Of a stretch of DNA of 64,000 bases, positions 62,280 to 64,000 are shown piece by piece. Positions within the stretch are counted from its first letter, which is position 1. Each line of letters starts with the position of its first letter. The position numbers and the translations under genes are program-made. The notes under the pieces were generated by a model. It saw nothing but the letters and a program-made list of their open reading frames with translations, made no database searches and was not told the origin of the DNA. This DNA is from Nymphaea colorata (taxonomy: Eukaryota; Streptophyta; Magnoliopsida; Nymphaeales; Nymphaeaceae): contig NC_045145.1 in assembly GCF_008831285.2 (NCBI RefSeq), forward strand, positions 19,918,040 through 19,982,039, in the 5' to 3' direction.

Positions 62280-63032
62280 ATGCAGCTTATGGATTCTGAG
62301 AGAAAACAGTCTTCTGTTAAAGCTTTCGAGGGGATACATGGAGTGCAGTTAGTTCCACGTTGGCCATTCATGATACAGGAGATACCTCAAGATGTTAACT
62401 TCAGCAGTAGCTGCAAACATGATGATACCACCACTGCCAATCACAAAATATTGATGCAGTAAGAGAAATTCACATGATGTCTTTTCTTTGTTATCAGATT
62501 ATTCTGCCATATTCTAGTTTACCCGAATAAGTATGTTTGCTTAAATGCCTAACTGTTTTATTGTGCGTTTGCATCAGGAGAATATGGCAGATGCGACCAC
62601 CTTCCTTAACACCAATTCACTGTAGCCATCAAGGTATCCAGAATGCCTGTTGTAATGACCTGAGGAAATTTGATTGAACATTTGTTTTGCATTTATATGC
62701 TGATTTTCTGGGCTACAGGTGATCGTTGTGTGGCAGAAACCATTGCTAATGTTCTAACATCATTGCCTTTCATTTTTCTTGGATTCCAAGCCCCTAGGTG
62801 AGTTTATGTTTTAAATGTTAAACTTTTTGTCAAACGTCTGTTAATTGTGATGCTGCCTTATTGGTATGTAATTCTTGCCCTAACTGGATGCAGGAGGAAT
62901 TTGACTAGTACACTTTATGCTAATTCATTAATTGGTGTTGGAGTGGCTTCAAGTTTGTACCACTCCTCAAGAGGAAAAGCTCGAAAATATTTGAGATGGG
63001 CTGATTACACGATGATAGCAACTGCAACTGTT
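62280..63032 (+). CDS. Plant multi-pass membrane protein, ceramidase/CREST-like (5' part; runs off window)
   Basis: Four exons are visible: 62280-62458, 62578-62633, 62719-62797 and 62894-63032 (453 nt, 151 codons, ending in phase 0 at GTT before GTAAGT). No continuation was found by 64000, so the gene is cut by the window edge. The N-terminal 60 residues are hydrophilic. Hydrophobic stretches follow at about 84-101 (VAETIANVLTSLPFIFLGF) and 110-125. GVGVASSLYHSS then RWADYTMI gives Ser/His and then Asp in the spacing of the CREST membrane-hydrolase signature (alkaline ceramidase, PAQR, Per1). I recall close plant homologues annotated only as unknown proteins. Hydrolase function is inference; the second His pair expected near the C-terminus lies outside the window. 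A second in-frame ATG at 62289 could be the start. Confidence 0.75.
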
Positions 63033-64000
63033 GTAAGTCAAACAGTGTTGATTACGAATCACTTTCTATTTGTGTATTATAAGAACTCGTCTCTTGTGCT
63101 TGACTATTGGTTTGTGACACATTAACTGTCTCTGGTGAAGCATGAGAAAGCATCAAATGATATTCTTGTTAGTGACATAAAATTGTCAATGAATCCAACC
63201 AATCGCCATATAACTGTAACGTGCCCTTCTTGTGGTGACTGCCAACAAACACCAAGAAGACTGCTACTACATTAGTCATTGTAACATACATTTTTCTCTC
63301 AGGATATTCTGAGACTAATTGTCATTTGAATTATTTTGATCTGTTGGAACAAATCCATTGGAGCACTATCATACGTGAAGCAATCTCTCTCTCTCTCTCA
63401 ATAAATAAAAGTACGAAAATGATTCTGGTAACAGAATCCCAAACTAAGATATGATTGGAGGCTAGAAAGTACAGCTTTCTGTGATGTGTATAAAAGTCTT
63501 GTGTGCGAAAGGGCGTAGAGATGGTTGCCGTTTCTCATCCTTCTTACAGAGCTCATTGAAAAGGAAACCTTCAGGTTCTGTACCATGATAGAATGGACTT
63601 TCAAGAAAAGCGAAAAAATGCAATTAATTAGGGCCTAATGAAAATCAGTGTTACTTGTTTAGTACAATGACCATGCTGACTGTCCAATGATCGTTGCATA
63701 GTGCTTGATAATAGATAAAACCTTGGAGAATAGAATGTTAAAGCCTTTATAGTCACATAATTTTGAAGATGCAATATTTTCAACAAAATATTAGTGCCTA
63801 TCTTTTTTCTTCCTTGGCATCCTTATTATAAGTTTGAGGCGTTTATTTGCAGTAGCATTTTTTAGCGTCTGCGGTTTGGACGCTGTACATTTTGGGTGCT
63901 TCTCCGTTTTTCTGCTCTGACTTTAAGTGGTTGGTGATTTTCATCTATATGCTTGACATTTTAATATTCTTGCTGAATTTCAAGTTTGGTTTAATTTTAT

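Overview
The window is nuclear DNA from a flowering plant. Every confident gene is a plant gene with short GT-AG introns. Intergenic DNA is AT-rich, crowded with GA/CT and AT microsatellites, and littered with small plant transposons. The species cannot be named from the sequence. Six protein-coding genes were assembled exon by exon; in each, exon lengths and phases sum to an open frame. They are: a long-loop PIN1-type auxin efflux carrier (minus, 5887-8612), a plantacyanin (plus, 32644-33223), a secretory phospholipase A2 (plus, 37630-39044), a B2-type mitotic cyclin (plus, 42788-44896), a GDT1/UPF0016 cation transporter (minus, 46286-52860), and the 5' part of a predicted multi-pass membrane protein with a ceramidase/CREST-like signature (plus, from 62280 and running off the right edge).

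Layout. 1-5.9 kb: no gene, old repeat fragments. 5.9-9.1 kb: PIN1 with a TATA box at 9104-9111 and two uORFs. 9.1-32.6 kb: a gene-poor stretch holding a 452-bp TRIM element, a SINE-like relic, MITEs, and a decayed but structurally complete 5.75-kb Copia LTR retrotransposon (22908-28659, TSD AGGCC). 32.6-44.9 kb: plantacyanin, sPLA2, a kinase pseudogene and the cyclin. 44.9-52.9 kb: the GDT1-like gene, convergent with the cyclin. 53-58.7 kb: long AT arrays and a second, damaged copy of the same TRIM family. 58.7-64 kb: the CREST-like gene, whose inferred 3.4-kb first intron contains a fossil Copia reverse transcriptase.

The genes do not form a pathway or operon; this is ordinary plant gene order. 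I found no convincing undescribed multi-gene system. The observations most worth a second look are a partial exon duplication inside the plantacyanin intron, the MSA-like AACGG cluster upstream of the cyclin, uORFs in the PIN1 leader, a roughly 1-kb leader of unknown origin upstream of gag in the Copia element, the two-copy TRIM family, the U-box-kinase-like pseudogene and the CREST-like gene.
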